From Gaiellaceae bacterium (GTDB lineage: Bacteria; Actinomycetota; Thermoleophilia; Gaiellales; Gaiellaceae): DNA of 40,198 bases. Where the stretch lies: the NCBI GenBank assembly GCA_030446625.1, contig JAUJMY010000016.1, positions 1-40,198 of the forward strand. Direction: 5' to 3'. The stretch's first letter is position 1; every line of letters begins with the position of its first letter. Below the pieces are notes generated by a model. It ran no database searches. It saw nothing but the letters and a program-made list of their open reading frames with translations, and was not told the origin of the DNA. The position numbers and the translations under genes were made by a program. Of the stretch, positions 39,596 to 40,198 are shown one piece after another.

Positions 39596-40198
39596 GGCCA
39601 CGGCGGTTCGTCGAGCCGGTCCGGCAGGTCCCGCAGGTCAGGATCAACGACGCGATTCGCGTACCGCGAGTCCGGCTGGTGGACGAGGACGGGACGCAGA
39701 TCGGGATCAAGCCGACGAGCGAAGCCGTCGAGTACGCGTACGCGAAGGGCCTCGACCTCGTGGAGGTGGCGGCGCAGGCCGACCCGCCGGTGACGCGGGT
39801 CATGGACTACGGCAAGTACCGCTACGAGCAGGAGCAGAAGGCGAAGCTCGCGCGCAAGCACCAGTCGCAGATCAACGTCAAGGAGATCAAGCTCAGACCG
39901 AAGATCGGAGTCCACGACTACGAGACGAAGAAGGGCCACGTCGTGCGGTTCCTGAACCAGCGCGCGAAGGTCAAGGTGACGATCATGTTCCGCGGGCGCG
40001 AGCAGCAGCACCCCGAGCGTGGCCGGGACCTCCTGATGCGGCTCGCGGAGGACGTCAAGGAGATCGCGGTGATCGAGTCGCCGCCGCTCCAGGACGGCAG
40101 GAACATGGTGATGGTGCTCGGGCCGAGCAAGAACGCGGGAGTGACGAGAGACGATGCCAAAGCAGAAGACGAACAGCGGGGCGAAGAAGCGGTTCAAG
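39592..40198 (+). CDS. infC: Translation initiation factor IF-3 (runs off the window)
   Basis: From TTG 39592 the protein reads RPRRFVEPVRQVPQVRINDA, then the IF3 N-domain (GTQIGIKPTSEAVEYA, GLDLVEVAAQADPPVTRVMD), the basic linker (GKYRYEQEQKAKLARKHQ) and the C-domain (KEIKLRPKIGVHDYETK, VKVTIMFRGREQQHPERG). It binds the 30S subunit and selects initiator tRNA and start codon. No ATG is available; the start is TTG or an upstream start with an indel. The frame stays open through the rpmI start to the window edge. Confidence 0.93.
   Translation, partial: MRPRRFVEPVRQVPQVRINDAIRVPRVRLVDEDGTQIGIKPTSEAVEYAYAKGLDLVEVAAQADPPVTRVMDYGKYRYEQEQKAKLARKHQSQINVKEIKLRPKIGVHDYETKKGHVVRFLNQRAKVKVTIMFRGREQQHPERGRDLLMRLAEDVKEIAVIESPPLQDGRNMVMVLGPSKNAGVTRDDAKAEDEQRGEEAVQ
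40154..40198 (+). CDS. rpmI: Ribosomal protein bL35, first 15 codons
   Basis: ATG 40154 gives MPKQKTNSGAKKRFK, the standard beginning of L35; the gene continues past the window. GAGAG precedes it. Its order after infC is canonical (infC-rpmI-rplT). It overlaps the still-open infC frame by at least 45 nt. Confidence 0.9.
   Translation, partial: MPKQKTNSGAKKRFK

Noticed and set aside
1..40198. CRISPR arrays, rRNA, transposases, integrases or complete insertion sequences
   Set aside because: Looked for regular spaced repeats and typical protein motifs; none seen in the window.

Overview
The window is GC-rich chromosomal DNA (roughly 70% GC by eye, GC at most third codon positions, many GTG/TTG starts). 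Its core genes are rex, a proton-pumping pyrophosphatase, thrS-infC-rpmI, an Eis-like acetyltransferase pair and COG4586-type ABC genes. Together with the many starts that look leaderless, they point to an actinobacterium. The F510_1955-type protein, the prenyltransferase-repeat fragment and the general flavour suggest Thermoleophilia (Gaiellales-like), but that placement is inference.

Layout. 1-7.5 kb: end of a secreted subtilase, glutamate dehydrogenase, a nucleotidyltransferase overlapping a glutaredoxin-like protein, the redox repressor Rex, a GNAT, a GT4 glycosyltransferase and a GCS2-type carboxylate-amine ligase. 7.5-14 kb: a DUF1844-like protein and hppA, convergent with an overlapping trkA-trkH-DUF389 operon, which together form an ion and energy block. 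14-21 kb: a PQQ-type sugar dehydrogenase, two small minus-strand genes, a three-gene ABC-2 exporter, a degenerate HAD protein and a VanZ protein, a truncated prenyltransferase-repeat gene and an ABC-F ATPase. 21-27.5 kb: a CinA-like protein, a PcrA/UvrD helicase carrying an in-frame palindromic insertion, a NarL-type histidine kinase and two tandem Eis-like acetyltransferases. 27.5-33.7 kb: an accessory stretch, visibly less GC-rich in parts, with an M23 peptidase, a GDCCVxC zinc-ribbon protein, a broken esterase, small unknown genes in overlapping pairs, a repeat/DnaA-box patch, a tRNA-Val(GAC) with promoter and terminator, a HIT protein and a truncated DUF1801-like gene. 33.7-40.2 kb: gltX, an F510_1955-type repeat protein, a coiled-coil protein, a CBS-pair protein, a small acidic protein head-to-head with thrS, then thrS-infC-rpmI running off the edge.

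Two patterns run through the window. First, about sixteen starts (plus the tRNA) follow a TAnnnT hexamer by 6-9 nt, usually with no Shine-Dalgarno sequence, as expected for leaderless mRNAs. Second, at least nine positions in seven otherwise well-conserved genes (about eleven in nine loci, counting weaker cases) need a one-base correction to restore the frame, several in short homopolymers. This looks more like assembly or read indels than independent gene decay, although true pseudogenes cannot be excluded from the sequence alone.

No CRISPR array, rRNA, transposase or complete insertion sequence was seen.
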